From the NCBI GenBank assembly GCA_031002005.1, contig JARYHS010008074.1, positions 12,842,924-12,906,923 on the forward strand: a stretch of 64,000 nt of DNA, read 5' to 3'. This document shows, piece after piece, positions 11,675-21,947 of this stretch (positions within the stretch are counted from its first letter, which is position 1; every line of letters begins with the position of its first letter). This DNA is from Vandiemenella viatica. Taxonomy: Eukaryota; Arthropoda; Insecta; Orthoptera; Morabidae. Under the pieces are notes generated by a model. The model was not told the DNA's origin and searched no databases. It saw only the letters and a program-made list of their open reading frames with translations. Both the position numbers and the translations under genes were made by a program.

Positions 11675-12345
11675 ACTGGTTGGGTTCTAGACTGTAAAGC
11701 ATACCCAGGAGCAGACATATACTCTAACCATAATTTGATAGTTCTGAAATTCAGGCTGAAATTCAATAGAATAAAGAAGCAGTACAAGGAGAACAGACTG
11801 GAATTGAATAAAATGAAACAATGTATCATGAGAGAAAAGTTTTCAGAAATGATAGATGTGGGTCTAAGAAGGAACTCTGAAAGGAATTCAATTGAGGATG
11901 AATTGAATGCATTAAAGATCAAAATAATGAATGCTGGTAGATAAACATTAGGCTTTAGGGAACAACCCACCTGAAAACCTTGGAACCCAGAAGAAATTTT
12001 GGATTTTGATGGATTAGATGAGAAGGCAGAGAAATTCTCAGGATAAAGCAGGAAAACAATAATACAGACAATTTAGAAATAAAATAAACAGGAATTACCA
12101 AAAATAAAAAGAAAGATGGCTGCATGAAAAGTGTGAAGAAGTAGAAAAAGAAAATGTCATAGGTAAGGTAGTTATGGCATATGGGAAGACCATACAGAAT
12201 TTTGGAAAAATTAAGAAAAAAGGTATAAGCAATAAAGCCGCCAATGGGAAACCTCTTCTAAGCTCAGAAGATATTGTCAGATTTTTGCATAAGGAGAGTG
12301 TGTCTGAAGTACATATTGATCCGCGGCCCACAATTTTCATATATA
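11675..12345 (+). pseudogene. LINE fragment (endonuclease-to-RT linker), same family as 15740-19501
   Basis: Sequence from GGTTCTAGACTGTAAAGC onward matches 15995-16640 in the second copy almost in step: the AAACATTAGGCTTTAGGGAA block, the GAAGAAATTTTGGA block and AAGCTCAGAAGATA occur in the same order. It covers the end of the endonuclease and the linker before the RT, with internal stops. It is truncated on the right near 12345. Confidence 0.75.
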
Positions 12346-12384
12346 AAGATTTTTAATTGTTTGCTCCTTCTCATGGTATATATA

Positions 12385-13717
12385 CGAGGCGTATTCCAAA
12401 AGTAAGGTCCGTTTGATCATAATAAAAACATCGTTCAGGATACAAGGTTTTTATTAACGTCAGTATGTAACTACATTACTAGTTCACTTTTCCACATAAT
12501 CGCCGTTCATATCTATACACTTTCTGTAACGCTGTACCAGTTTCTTTAACCCCTCGGCATAAAAGTCTGCCGCCTGGGACCTGAACCAATTGGTAATGCT
12601 CGTCTTGAGTTCTTCATCGGTTGAAATCGTTGTCCACCAAGCCACCGTTTCAAATGCAGGAAGAGAAAATAGTCGCTTGGTGCAAGATCTGGACTGTAAG
12701 CAGGGTGGTCTAGAATTTCCCAACGAAACTCTTGAATCTTCTCTTTGGTTTTGGAAGCGGTATGCGGGCGTGCGTTGTCGTGCAGGAGGATGATGCCAGA
12801 CGACAGTTTCCCGCGGCGTCGATTTTGGATGGCACGTCTCAGTTTGGTGAGCGTTGCACAGTACACGTCAGCTGTAATGGTTGTCCCACGGTCCATGAAT
12901 TCGATCAAAAGGACGTCCTTTTCGTCCCAAAACACGGAAGCCATCATTTTGCGATTCGTGTACGGCGATTGCTTACACTTTTTTGGTTTGGGTGAACCGG
13001 AATGGCGCCACTGCGTTGATTGTTGTTTTGATTCTGCGTTGATGTACGCTATCCACGTCTCGTCTCCCATAACAATTTGGGAAAACAAACTGTCTCCATC
13101 TTGTCTATAGCGCTCCAAAAATTGTCGTGCGCTATGCATTCATTGCTCTTTGTGCTGAGCGGTGAGCAGTTTTGGCACCCATCGCGCACAAAGCTTCCGA
13201 TATCCAAGCTCTTCAGTGACAATCCTGTAAATTGAGGTTCTAGCAACATTTGGGAATTCCATAGCCAGACCACTAATCGTCAAACGCCGATCACTTCGCA
13301 GTTTTTGGTTAACTTGCTCGACGATGTCGTCGGTCCGAATACTGGGCCTGCCACTCCGCTGTTGATCGTGCACATCTGTGCGACCACTTTGAAATTCTCG
13401 ACACCAGTGTCGAACTTGTTTCTCACTCATTATGTTTGGTCCATACACTACACACAATTCGCGATGGATGTCCGCAGCTGACGATCCTTTTGCCAACAAA
13501 AATCTAATCACACTGCGCACTTCGCAACTGGCGGGAGCTACGATTGTCGCGGCTATTTCGAATTGCTCTCAACAATAGATATACGGCTACTGCGGCACGC
13601 CAACAATACTGCATATTTACCAGGAGTTGGTAGATGGCGCTGCAGGTGGGAAACGTCATTCAGGCCTATCATCTGTGACATCTTGTACCCCGGACCTTAC
13701 TTTTGGAATACGCCTCG
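12385..13717 (-). mobile_element. mariner transposon with perfect 27-bp terminal inverted repeats
   Basis: The ends 12385-12411 and 13691-13717 are exact reverse complements over 27 bp (starting CGAGGCGTATTCCAAAAG), each flanked by TA. At 1333 bp the length is usual for mariner. It contains one transposase reading frame on the minus strand. Perfect ends with few coding lesions point to a recent insertion. Confidence 0.95.
12484..13580 (-). pseudogene. mariner transposase (one nonsense, one frameshift)
   Basis: The transposase cuts and joins at TA sites. The N-terminal helix-turn-helix part (ASCEVRSVIRFLLAKGS, about 13480-13540) starts in a frame with no obvious ATG; an upstream start near 13565 is possible. 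WCREFQSGR and RSGRPS follow. Catalytic residues are all present: GDETWI, HDNARPH and YSPDLAPSDY. By my count 34 residues separate the second and third aspartates (DD34D). Two lesions are visible. An in-frame TGA at about 13140 sits between HKEQ and MHSARQ where an arginine codon is expected, so CGA to TGA by CpG decay is likely. A frameshift near 12625 moves the C-terminus (DEELKTSITNWFRSQAADF...YVEK) to another frame. Confidence 0.93.
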
Positions 13718-13719
13718 TA

Positions 13720-14072
13720 AGTCAATAGCTATATTCACAAATTTTGATTCGGCCAATTAGCTCTAAAAATTACAAAACCTCATCCAAATTCCTGTTTTAA
13801 TTTTTGCACAGTTCCCATTCAAATAAAGAGACACAAGCAGCTTGCTTACAAAGTTATGATGGTGTAGACACTAGAGACTGATTATTAATGCATTGTATTA
13901 CAATTTAAAATGTTATGGGACTATTTATCATACACAAAGATCAGGGTACAATGTAATTATAAATGTAAATATAGAATTTTCACTCCTAAGCCATTAGCCT
14001 TCCTATTTTCTGTAGTTGGGATATTTGTCTTGTTCCAAAATTTATAGTGTTTCTACTTTTCTTAATTTTCAG
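13720..14072 (+). other. Intron or 5' flank ending in the exon A splice acceptor
   Basis: No feature apart from the pyrimidine-rich acceptor TTTTCTTAATTTTCAG ending at 14072, which opens the first visible dynein exon. Confidence 0.6.
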
Positions 14073-14260
14073 AGCTTCTTTGCTGAGATGGAGAATAAAC
14101 GTAATGAGCAGATGACGAAGATCCGTGATGCATATGGCAGTGTGGGCCCTATTATGACCAAGCTGGAGGGTGTTGTTTTACAGACAGGCACTGGCTGCTC
14201 ACCTTTGATGGTTTTCTACTACACCTTCTGGGAGCATAAAATCTACGTAGCACTAGTTAG
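14073..14260 (+). CDS. Axonemal dynein heavy chain, exon A (tail domain)
   Basis: The product is a motor subunit of the ciliary/flagellar inner arm; this part belongs to the N-terminal tail (DHC_N1), which joins the heavy chain to its partners and to the doublet. The exon codes SFFAEMENKRNEQMTKIRDA, then GPIMTKLEGVVLQTGTG and YYTFWEHKIYVALVR. The YY-x-WE-x-KI block and the preceding KLE...TGTG are typical of dynein tails. Acceptor TTTTCAG is at 14072 and donor GTATGT at 14261. The exon starts in phase 0 and ends in phase 2 (AG|), matching exon B. No earlier exon is visible in the window, so the 5' end of the gene is probably further left or in exons too short to see. Confidence 0.9.
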
Positions 14261-15089
14261 GTATGTATCACTGTTAGAAGTGATCCTAATAAATATGACT
14301 GTTATTAGTAGTTAATTAAAAATCCATCCTCTTTCTGACATGGTAAGAACAGATTTTTATTTCCCTGATATATGTTGAAGGATATTCATCACAAAAGTTC
14401 TTTTTTTTTTTTTTTTCAAATTTGTCCTATGTTCTGAAATATTTACATGCAAAAAATACCAATAGTTGTTTAATACAAGAAATTCGAGGCAGCATGGTCA
14501 TGTCAGTAAAATTTCTGTTTCGCAATTTGTTGGCTTGAATTCAAATTCACTTAGTGCATATTAAAAAAAATTATTTTTTAAAATCATTTTTTATTTGATA
14601 GATTTTTTTATATAGTTTTATTTTGTGAAATAATAATTTAAACAAATCATTAAATACAACAAAGTACATTTTTTGCTCAGGAAATCATTATGCTGCCATT
14701 TCTTGAAAGCAAACATTATTTGATGTGTTATCAAACAAAATAGGAATATTTTTTACTAAATTTTATTTCATCATAATTGTTTTTATATTATATTATCTTA
14801 AAATAATATTATTTCATCAAAATATATAACATTTATAAAACTGTACATACGTACGTGCATGTATATTAAGAAAAGCAAATAAACCAGCACTTACCTTAGT
14901 TGATGCTTGCGTGGAGTGAACTCATAAAAAAGACAAGAACAGAAATCACATAGTAATTTTTGGGTGTTACCCCTTAATCCAAAAGAGAACATTATGGAGT
15001 ACAGTGTTGGGTGTAGGGAAAGGGGAAGATGGATGGTAGGGAAATTGCCACCGGAGCGTGTGCTCCATTGCAATTTAATTAAATATTGT
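14261..15089. other. Intron 1, first part: AT-rich, with a LINE 3' tail
   Basis: Mostly AT-rich with no genes. At 14985-15075 GGTAGGGAAATTGCCACC and GCGTGTGCTCCATTGCAATT match the 3' tails at 9975-10010 and 28600-28660, so a LINE 3' end of that family lies here. Confidence 0.5.
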
Positions 15090-15209
15090 TATTATTGTGT
15101 AGGAGAATGACTCACAGTTAAACTGTTAGCCTCGAGAAACCAAGCTCTGTTCTGTATTGTGCCTACATACTCATTCATACAATAAGAAGCAAAAGGAATT
15201 ACAGCCCAG

Positions 15210-15400
15210 CCACCTACATCTGTTAACTTGAAAAGGGGGTTTTCACCCTAAATATTGTTTTTTCTTTGTTTGTGTGTTGTTGTTTGTTGCTGCTGCCCTC
15301 CTCCCTTCAACTTTGGTGAGTGTTGGGTGTATTTTCCCTTTCTTTTCCATGTAAATACTGCCTCGCGGCATTTATTTCCTTTCGGTGTTTCATGGGATAC
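15210..15400 (+). repeat. Penelope-type terminal repeat fragment with hairpin
   Basis: It shares the string GTTGCTGCTGCCCTCCTCCC and CAACTTTGGTGAGTG with copies at 25270, 43700 and 50170 and in the palindrome at 57205. Upstream is a hairpin (GGG 15235-15237 with CCC 15246-15248) followed by TAAATATTG, the same place as the hairpin-GAAATATTG of other copies. Confidence 0.6.
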
Positions 15401-15739
15401 AGATTAGGATAGATAATTGAGACACCACTTGTTTTTGATGATTGATGTGGGGCACGAATATATTAAAAATACAAAAACACATGTGATATAAGAATTTTTG
15501 AGTCTACTCTTTTATCAACAGGAGAACATTATGAGAAGTGGGTGTTATGGGAGACTGCCTAACAGAATGAAAATGGTGGGGGGTAAATTCAAATTGAGGT
15601 CAGGTAGAGGGGCAGCAATCCAGAACTAATACCCAAGCATTGATAAATATCAAAACAGTTATCTGGTGGATGGAAAGAGTAAAATTGTAACATCTAAATA
15701 CAAAAAAGCAAACATAAATAAGATGACGAAGAAATAGAA

Positions 15740-17520
15740 AAAATCCAATAATCTAATAATCATGGGTGATTGGAATGCAATAGTGGGAGAAGGAAAAGAG
15801 GGGAATACTGTAGGAAGTTTTGGTCTAGGAGAAAGAAATGAGCGAGGAAGCAGGTTTCTAGAATTTTGTGAAAGATATAAGCTAGTAGTGGCAAACACAC
15901 TGTTTAAGAACCATGCAAGAAGAATATACACCTGGAAACGTCCTGGGGATACAGGCAGATATCAGCTATATTATATCATGGTCAAACAGTGATTCAGGAA
16001 TCAAGTTCTAGACTGTAAAGCGTACCCAGGAGCAGACATAGACTCTGACCACAATTTGATAATAATGAATGCAGGCTGAAATTTAAGTGAATAAGGAAGC
16101 AGTATACAGTATAAACAGAACAGATTGGAAGTGAATACACTGAAAGAATCCAGCACAAGAGAAAAATTTGCAGAAATGGTAGACTTAGGTGTAAGAAGTC
16201 ACTCTGAAAGGAGTTCAACCGAGGACGAATAAAATACATTAAAAAGCAAAATAATAAAGCTGGTAAAGAAACATTAGGCTTTAGGGAACAAGCTGCCCGA
16301 AAACCTTGGATGACAGAAGAAATTTTGGAGCTGATGGATCAGAGGAGAAGGTGCAAAAATGCTCAGGATGGAACAGGAAGAGAGCAGTACAGGCAATTTA
16401 GAAATGAAATAAGTAGGAAATGCAAAATAGCAAAAAAAATGGCTATAAGAAAAATGAGAAGAATTAGAAAAGGAAATGGTTGTAGGTAAAGTAGATGTTG
16501 CATGTAGAAAGATCAAACAGAATTTTGGAGAAATGAAGAAAAGTGGTATGAACATTAAAGCTGCCGATGGGAAACCACTTTTAAGCTCAGAAGATAGAGC
16601 TAACCGATGGAAAGAATACATTGATAAACTGTAAGTTGGGGACGACTTGAACAATAGAGAAATGGAAAAGGAAGGCGATGTCGACGTTGATGACTTAGGA
16701 GATCCTTTTTTGAGGACAGAATTTATTAAAGCTCTGAATGACTTGAAAGCAAATAAAGGAGTTGGAATTGATGAGATCACTGCAGAACTTCTTAAATCCC
16801 TAGGCGAGGAAGGAATGAAAGGATTATTCAAGCTGATATCAAAAAGCTATGAAACAGGATATTAATAAAAATATCATATTCACACTTTCAAAGAAAGCAC
16901 AAGCCGACAAATGTGAGAATTATCGCACCATTAGTCTAACAACACATGCTTCAAAATTATTGACCAGAATAATATACAGAAGGGTGGAAAGGGTAGTAGA
17001 AGAGATAGTAGGTGAATATCAGTTTGGGTTTAGGAAAAATTGCGGTACAAGGGAAGCAATTCTGTCTTTAAGATTAATAGTTGAAGGGCGGATCAAAAAA
17101 ACAAATATACTTTTATGGCATTTGTTGATTTAGAATAAGCTTTTTATAATGTTAGGTGGGACAAGATGTTCAAAATTGTAAAGAAGTCAGGTCTAAAGTA
17201 CCGAGATAGAAGAATACTCTATAAACTATATAAGAATCAGGTGGCTATAATAAAAGTAGAGAATCACGAGAGACATGAATTAGTTAAAAAGGGTGTGAGA
17301 CAAGGTTGTAGTCTATCCCCGTTAATATTCAAGTTGTATGTAGAAGAAACAATGAAGAAAGTCAAAGAAAAATTTCCATGTGGCATAAAGTTTTGTGGAG
17401 AAGAAATCAGTATGCTATGATTTGCTGATGACATTGTCTTGTTAGCAGAGAGGGCTGAGGATATTGAGAAGTTACTGAATGGCATGAACAAATTACTGAA
17501 GGAAGACTTTGGATTGAATA
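15740..17520 (+). pseudogene. Non-LTR retrotransposon, endonuclease and reverse transcriptase, 5' part
   Basis: Reading order: endonuclease end IMGDWNAIVGEGKEG, GERNERGSRFLEFCERYKLV and RRIYTWKRPGD (15762-15960); linker (16000-16640); then RT with NYRTISLTTHASKLLTRII, GEYQFGFRKNCGTREAI, FKIVKKSGLKYRDRRILYKL, VRQGCSLSPLIFKLYVEE and FADDIVLLAERAEDIE (16900-17490). Stops and shifts occur (about 15995, 16235, 16865 and 17135), so it is dead. The style (QFGFRK-x-GTREAI, VRQGCSLSPL) matches RTE/CFDP2-type arthropod LINEs; the clade is inferred. A Tc1-like element splits the RT at 17520, and the rest continues at 18840. Confidence 0.9.
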
Positions 17521-18837
17521 CACTCCTGGAAATTGAAATAAGAACACATTGACGCCGGTGTGTAAGACCCACCATACTTGCTCCGGACACTACGAGAGGG
17601 CTGTACAAGCAATGATCAAACGCACGGCACAGCGGACACACCAGGAACAGCAGTGTTGGCCGTCGAAGGGCGCTAGCTGCGCAGCGGTTGGGCACCGCCG
17701 CAGTCAGTGTCAGCCAGTTTGCCGTGGCATACGGAGCTCGGAACTCCATCTCAGTCTTTAACACTGGTAGCATGCCGCGACAGCGTGTACGTGAACAGTA
17801 CGTGCAGTTGACAGACTTTGAGCTTGGGCGTATAGTGGGCATGCGGGAGGCCGGGTGGACGTACTGCCGAATTGCTCAACATGTGGGGTGCGAGGTCTCC
17901 ACAGTACATCGATGTTGTCGCCAGTGGCACCGCCACTTCCCGGCAAATTAGGGACACTGTTGCTCCTCGGGTATCAGAGAGGACCATTCGCAACTGTCTC
18001 CATGAAGCTGGGCTACGGTCCCGCGCACCGTTAGGTCGTCTTCCGCTCACGCCCCAACATCGTGCAGCCCGCCTCCAGTGGTGTTGCGACAGGCGTGTAT
18101 GGAGGGACGAATGGAGATGTGTCGTCTTCAGTGATGAGAGTCGCTTCTGCCTTGGTGCCAATGATGGTCGTATCCGTGTTTGGCGCCGTGCAGGTGAGCG
18201 CCACAATCAGGACTGCATACGACCGAGGCACACAGGGCCAACACCCAGCATCATGGTGTGGGGAGCGATCTCCTACACTGGCCGTACACCTCTGGTGATC
18301 GTCGAGGGGGACACTGTACATTCAAACTGTCATCGAACCCATCATTCTACCATTTCTAGACCGGCAAGGGAACATGCTGTTCCAACGGGATAATGCACGT
18401 CCACATGTATCCCGTGCCACCCAACGTGCTCTAGAAGGTGTAAGTCAACTACCCTGGCCAGCGAGATCTCCAGATCTGTCCCCCATTGAGCATGTTTGGG
18501 ACTGGATGAAACGTCGTCTCACACGGTCTGCACGTCCAGCACGAACGCTGGTCCAGCTGAGGCGCCAGGTGGAAATGGCTTGACATGCCGTTCCACAGGA
18601 CTACATCCAGCACCTCTACGATCGTCTCCATGGGAGAATTGCAGCCTGCATTGCTGCAAAAGGAGGATATACACGGTACTAGTGCCGACATTGTGCATGC
18701 TCTGTTGCCTGTGTCTATGTGCCTATGGTTCTGTCTGTGTGATCATGTGTTGTATCTGACCCCAGGAATGTGTATATAAAGTTTCCCATTCCTGGGACAA
18801 TGAATTCACGGTGTTCTTATTTCAATTTCCAGGAGTG
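17521..18837 (+). mobile_element. Tc1-like transposon with perfect 27-bp inverted repeats, inserted in the LINE
   Basis: The ends 17521-17547 and 18811-18837 are exact reverse complements (CACTCCTGGAAATTGAAATA...). TA flanks both sides (17519-17520 and 18838-18839). Removing the element and one TA restores the LINE frame GLNINQSKTKVMKCSR across the site. At 1317 bp it is of ordinary length for Tc1. Confidence 0.95.
17774..18690 (+). pseudogene. Tc1-like transposase (DDE), frameshifted
   Basis: The N-terminus is MPRQRVREQYVQLTDFELGR at 17774, with a paired-type helix-turn-helix (AQHVGCEVSTVHRCCRQW). The frame then stops at 17949 and reading continues in another frame (17905 onward): RQIRDTVAPRVSERTIRNCL, FSDESRFCLGANDGR and MVWGAISYTGRTPLVIVEG. 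A G run near 18306 shifts the frame, and the rest is FQRDNARPHVSRATQRALEG, SPDLSPIEHVWDWMKRRL. Catalytic D, D and E are all present. By my count 32 residues separate the last D and E, two fewer than the usual 34 in Tc1. The ending YDRLHGRIAACIAAKGGYT is typical. At least two lesions make it inactive. Confidence 0.92.
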
Positions 18838-18839
18838 TA

Positions 18840-19501
18840 TAAATCAAAGCAAGACAAAAGTGATGAAATGTAGCAGAAATGATACCAATACTAATGGATT
18901 AAATATAAAAATAGGATCAGATGCAATAGAGAAATTAAGAGAATTCTGTTACTTGGGCAGTAAAATTACAACCAATGGCCGTAGCAGGAATGATGTTAAA
19001 AGCAGAATAGCACTAACAAAAAGAGCTTTCATGAAAAAGAGAAACCTTTTAGTTTAAAATATTGAACTAGGAATTGAAATAACTTTTTAAAGCTCTTTGT
19101 GTGGAGCACAGCACTTTATGGTAGCGAAACATGGACTTTTGGAATACCGGAAATAAAGGAAATTGAAGCATTAGAAATGTAGTGCTACAGAAGAATGCTG
19201 AAAATTAAGTGGACAGACAAAGTAAGAAATGAACGAGTTTTGGAAATGATTGGTGAGAAACGAAGTTTGTGGAAGAAGCTTACAGAAAGTAGAGACAGGC
19301 TGGTAGGTCATATTTTGAGACATGCAGGATTGGGTAATTTGTTAGTGGAGGGAACAGTTGAAGGTGAGAACTGTAGAGGAAGACAGAGATTAAAATATAT
19401 GAAGCAGATAATTGAGGACGTGGGCTGTAAGGATAGGAAGGGATCAAGGATTGCAAACCAGTGAAAAGACTGACGACCCCAAAAAAAAAAAAAAAAAAAA
19501 A
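18840..19501 (+). pseudogene. Non-LTR retrotransposon, 3' part with poly(A)
   Basis: It continues the RT C-terminus: INQSKTKVMKCSRNDTNT, EKLREFCYLGSKITTNGRSR and DVKSRIALTKRAFMKKRNLL, then YRRMLKIKWTDKVRNE, RDRLVGHILRHAGLGN and EGENCRGRQRLKYMKQII up to ANQ* at about 19463. It ends with a 20-nt A run at 19482-19501. Small deletions and stops near 19057 and 19182 break it. Confidence 0.9.
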
Positions 19502-19562
19502 ATCTCGAATCATACACATTAAATACACAGTTAAATACATTGTACAAATTAATAACTTTAAA

Positions 19563-19705
19563 CTCATTTTGCCCAGTACTTCACAACCTCAAGAGCATTC
19601 GGTGTTGCTCGATACAGGTCATCTTTGTTGCAGGATGATGGGCACATAGGGCACTCGAGCATATGGTTTATCGTTTGGTCCTCACCACATTCGTACTTAA
19701 TAAAT
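19563..19705 (-). pseudogene. LINE 3' end with zinc-knuckle-like motif
   Basis: The minus strand reads YECGEDQTINHMLECPMCP then ATPNALEVVKYW and a stop. This C-x2-GE-x2-T-x3-HML-x-C pattern is the C-terminal knuckle of jockey/I-type LINE ORF2 proteins. Only the last part is present. Confidence 0.6.
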
Positions 19706-19919
19706 AAATAAAAAAATAAACCAAAGGCTCTATGAAGTTAAACATCACCTCTGGTGAAACAATAGCTGAAATTATTGGTATCATGGGAGATGGCATGGAC
19801 AGCTCTTCGTTACTTTTGGGTTCCATATGAATAACATCTTTTCGTGGCCATTTATTGTTATGGAAAGTGGATTAGTGCAAGGTTGTACATTAAGTTTTGT
19901 GTCGTTTGATAAGAGATGG

Positions 19920-20250
19920 CGCTCATAGGTTCTTTTTATTATTATTATTTGTGTAATGTTGGTACTACTTTTCTGTTAACATGTGTGAGGTATCAAGTAC
20001 ATCAGATTGTTTATTTATATATTTAAAGCTGTTTAAAGTTGACGTGACACAGTATATTGGCCAAATGGAAAAAATTGAATATTGTTCAGTAGTAAGATTC
20101 TTATTTTTGGAAGGTGTAGCATCAAAACAAATTCATGAACAATTGTTAAAGGTATATGAGGATTCTTCACCTTCAATTAGAAAAGTAGAAAGATGGATTC
20201 CTGAATTTAAATATGGTCGTATGAGTCTTGAAGATGATCCACGTTAAGTG
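19920..20250 (+). pseudogene. mariner transposase N-terminal fragment (second subfamily)
   Basis: The frame 19981-20247 contains MEKIEYCSVVRFLFLEGVA, KQIHEQLLKVYEDSSPS and VERWIPEFKYGRMSLEDDPR, the N-terminal helix-turn-helix of an irritans-like mariner. It ends abruptly at the start of the next element's flank, with no catalytic part. Confidence 0.75.
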
Positions 20251-20311
20251 TGTATTACATTAGGGCATGAAATTGTAGATTTTTCCTTCCATCCTCATCT
20301 GAGTAATAATA

Positions 20312-21640
20312 CGTGGCAAGTTTTTTGAGTAAGATCCATTTTGTTGTAGACACTAGTTGTTCGCGTGCATACCACAACGACCACATGCATCGTGTACCGG
20401 CATACCTCAGGAGCAAACTGTGCTTAGTTTCAGCTCTGTAGCTAACCTGTACCGGTTATGTTCTGTGCTTTCAAAATGTATAAGACTATCAACTCGCCCG
20501 CTGCGTGTGAGGTTCGCTCAGTGATACAGTTTTTATCAGCAAGGAGCCTGTCTGCTGCAGAAATTCATCGACAGATTTGCGAAGTGTATGGTGATACTGT
20601 TATGCGTGAAAGCAAAGTGCATAAGTGGGTACGAGAATTCAAAGATGGCCGTGACAACATCCATGGTGAGGACTGCTCCGGACTCCCTTCTTCAATTACA
20701 GACCATTTGGTGGCTTCAGTTGAAGCGAGGATTTGGGAGAACAGGTGCTTCAGAATAACAGGTCTCTCAAACGAATTTCCTGACGTGTCGAGATCATTGC
20801 CTTACAAAATTGTTTCTGAACACCTAAAGTTTTGGAAACTGTGCTCCCGTTCGGTCCCAAAACTCCTAACAGAGGACCACAAAAACCAAAGATTTGAGTG
20901 TGCGATGAAGTTCTTGACTCGTTATCACAAAGAAGGTGATGGCTTCTTGAGTCAGATCGTAACCGGAGACGAGACATGGGTTTCGCATATCACACCCGAA
21001 TCGAAGCAACAGAGCATGGAATGGTGACACACACACTCGCCTGTAGAGGTGAAGGCCAAACAGACTCTGTCCCAGCGCAAAATCATGGTGTTGGTGTTTT
21101 GGGATAGGCATGGTGTTTTGTTGGTCTACTTCATGCAACGTGGAATCACTATCAATGCAGAAGCATACTGCCAAACCCTGAGAAAGCTACGCAGAGTGAT
21201 TCAAAATAAAAGACGCGGCATGCTGACAAAGGGAATTGTCCTTTTCCATGACAATGCAAGGCCTCACACTGCAGGTCACACCCGCAATTTGTTGGACTGT
21301 TTTGGCTGGGAAGTTTAGACCACCCACCCTACAGTCCTGATCTTGCGCCGAGCGATTACCATCTGTTCCTCCACCTCAAACAACACCTCAGTGGCAACCG
21401 TTACAAAGCAAAGATGACGACGACGTGAAAACGGCAGTGAACTCTTGGTTATCAGAGCAGGCGGCAAGTTTTTATGAAGAAGGTATTTTAAAATTTGTTG
21501 AGAGGTATCAGAAGTGTTTGAACAAACTTGGCAACCATATCAAAAAATAGATTAAAGTATGTACTTTCTGAAAATAATTTAACTTTTTTGAAATAACCTT
21601 TCGTTGTGTACTTATTTTCAAACTTAAAAAACACACCTCA
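20312..21640 (+). mobile_element. mariner transposon, second full-length copy (diverged)
   Basis: It is TA-flanked (20310-20311 and 21641-21642). Ends are imperfect inverted repeats: CGTGGCAAGTTTTTTGAGT at the left, and TGAGGTGTGTTTTTTAAGT read inward from the right. At 1329 bp it is close to the 12385 copy in length, with opposite orientation. It is older than that copy because the ends and the gene are more decayed. Confidence 0.75.
20458..21549 (+). pseudogene. mariner transposase (nonsense and frameshifts)
   Basis: It reads ACEVRSVIQFLSARSLSAAE, WVREFKDGRDN, GDETWVSHITPESKQQSMEW, then a TGA at 21025 followed in frame by HTHSPVEVKAK. The stop probably replaces an arginine CGA, the same type of change as in the copy at 12484-13580. 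FHDNARPHTAGHTRN follows; near 21317 the frame shifts to HPPYSPDLAPSDYHLFLHLK, and again near 21410 to DVKTAVNSWLSEQAASFYEE, ending at 21549. All three catalytic aspartates remain visible. It belongs to the same subfamily as the 12484-13580 transposase (shared ACEVRSVI, ETW, ESKQQS). Confidence 0.9.
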
Positions 21641-21785
21641 TACTAGTATTTACTTTTAACATGTTTAGTGTACAATTTCTGCTGCTGAACTTGTCGGTCT
21701 TATATTGCTGTTTATAAGTCTCTAGTTCTTGTGGATCTGTGACCTGGTCTACAGTTGATAAAGGAAATTTATGATTATATTGCAG

Positions 21786-21947
21786 GTTGGCGATACGAAA
21801 CCTGGAAAGCTTCCGAGATATGTTATCAGGAAAGGTGGCAGTCTTCCAGGTTGACACTGTGCTGAGTGTACCAGATGTAGTCCTTAGACCTACTCCAAAT
21901 GACATCTCTAGCATTGTGCAACACAGTACTCGCAGATTTCTTGAAAA
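21786..21947 (+). CDS. Axonemal dynein heavy chain, exon B
   Basis: The acceptor ATTGCAG ends at 21785 and the donor GTAAGG begins at 21948. One nucleotide completes the arginine begun in exon A, then LAIRNLESFRDMLSGKVAVF, QVDTVLSVPDVVLRPTPND and SIVQHSTRRFLE. The VLSVPDVVLRPT block is a conserved tail segment and is one of the better matches to DNAH10. The exon ends in phase 2. Intron A-B is 7525 bp and holds the LINE/Tc1/mariner cluster. Confidence 0.92.

Noticed and set aside
16274..16831. 185-codon minus-strand frame
   Set aside because: Antisense shadow of the LINE linker region on the plus strand.
17264..17842. 192-codon minus-strand frame
   Set aside because: It is the antisense of the LINE RT and Tc1 start and crosses the element boundary at 17520/17521, so it cannot be an old gene.
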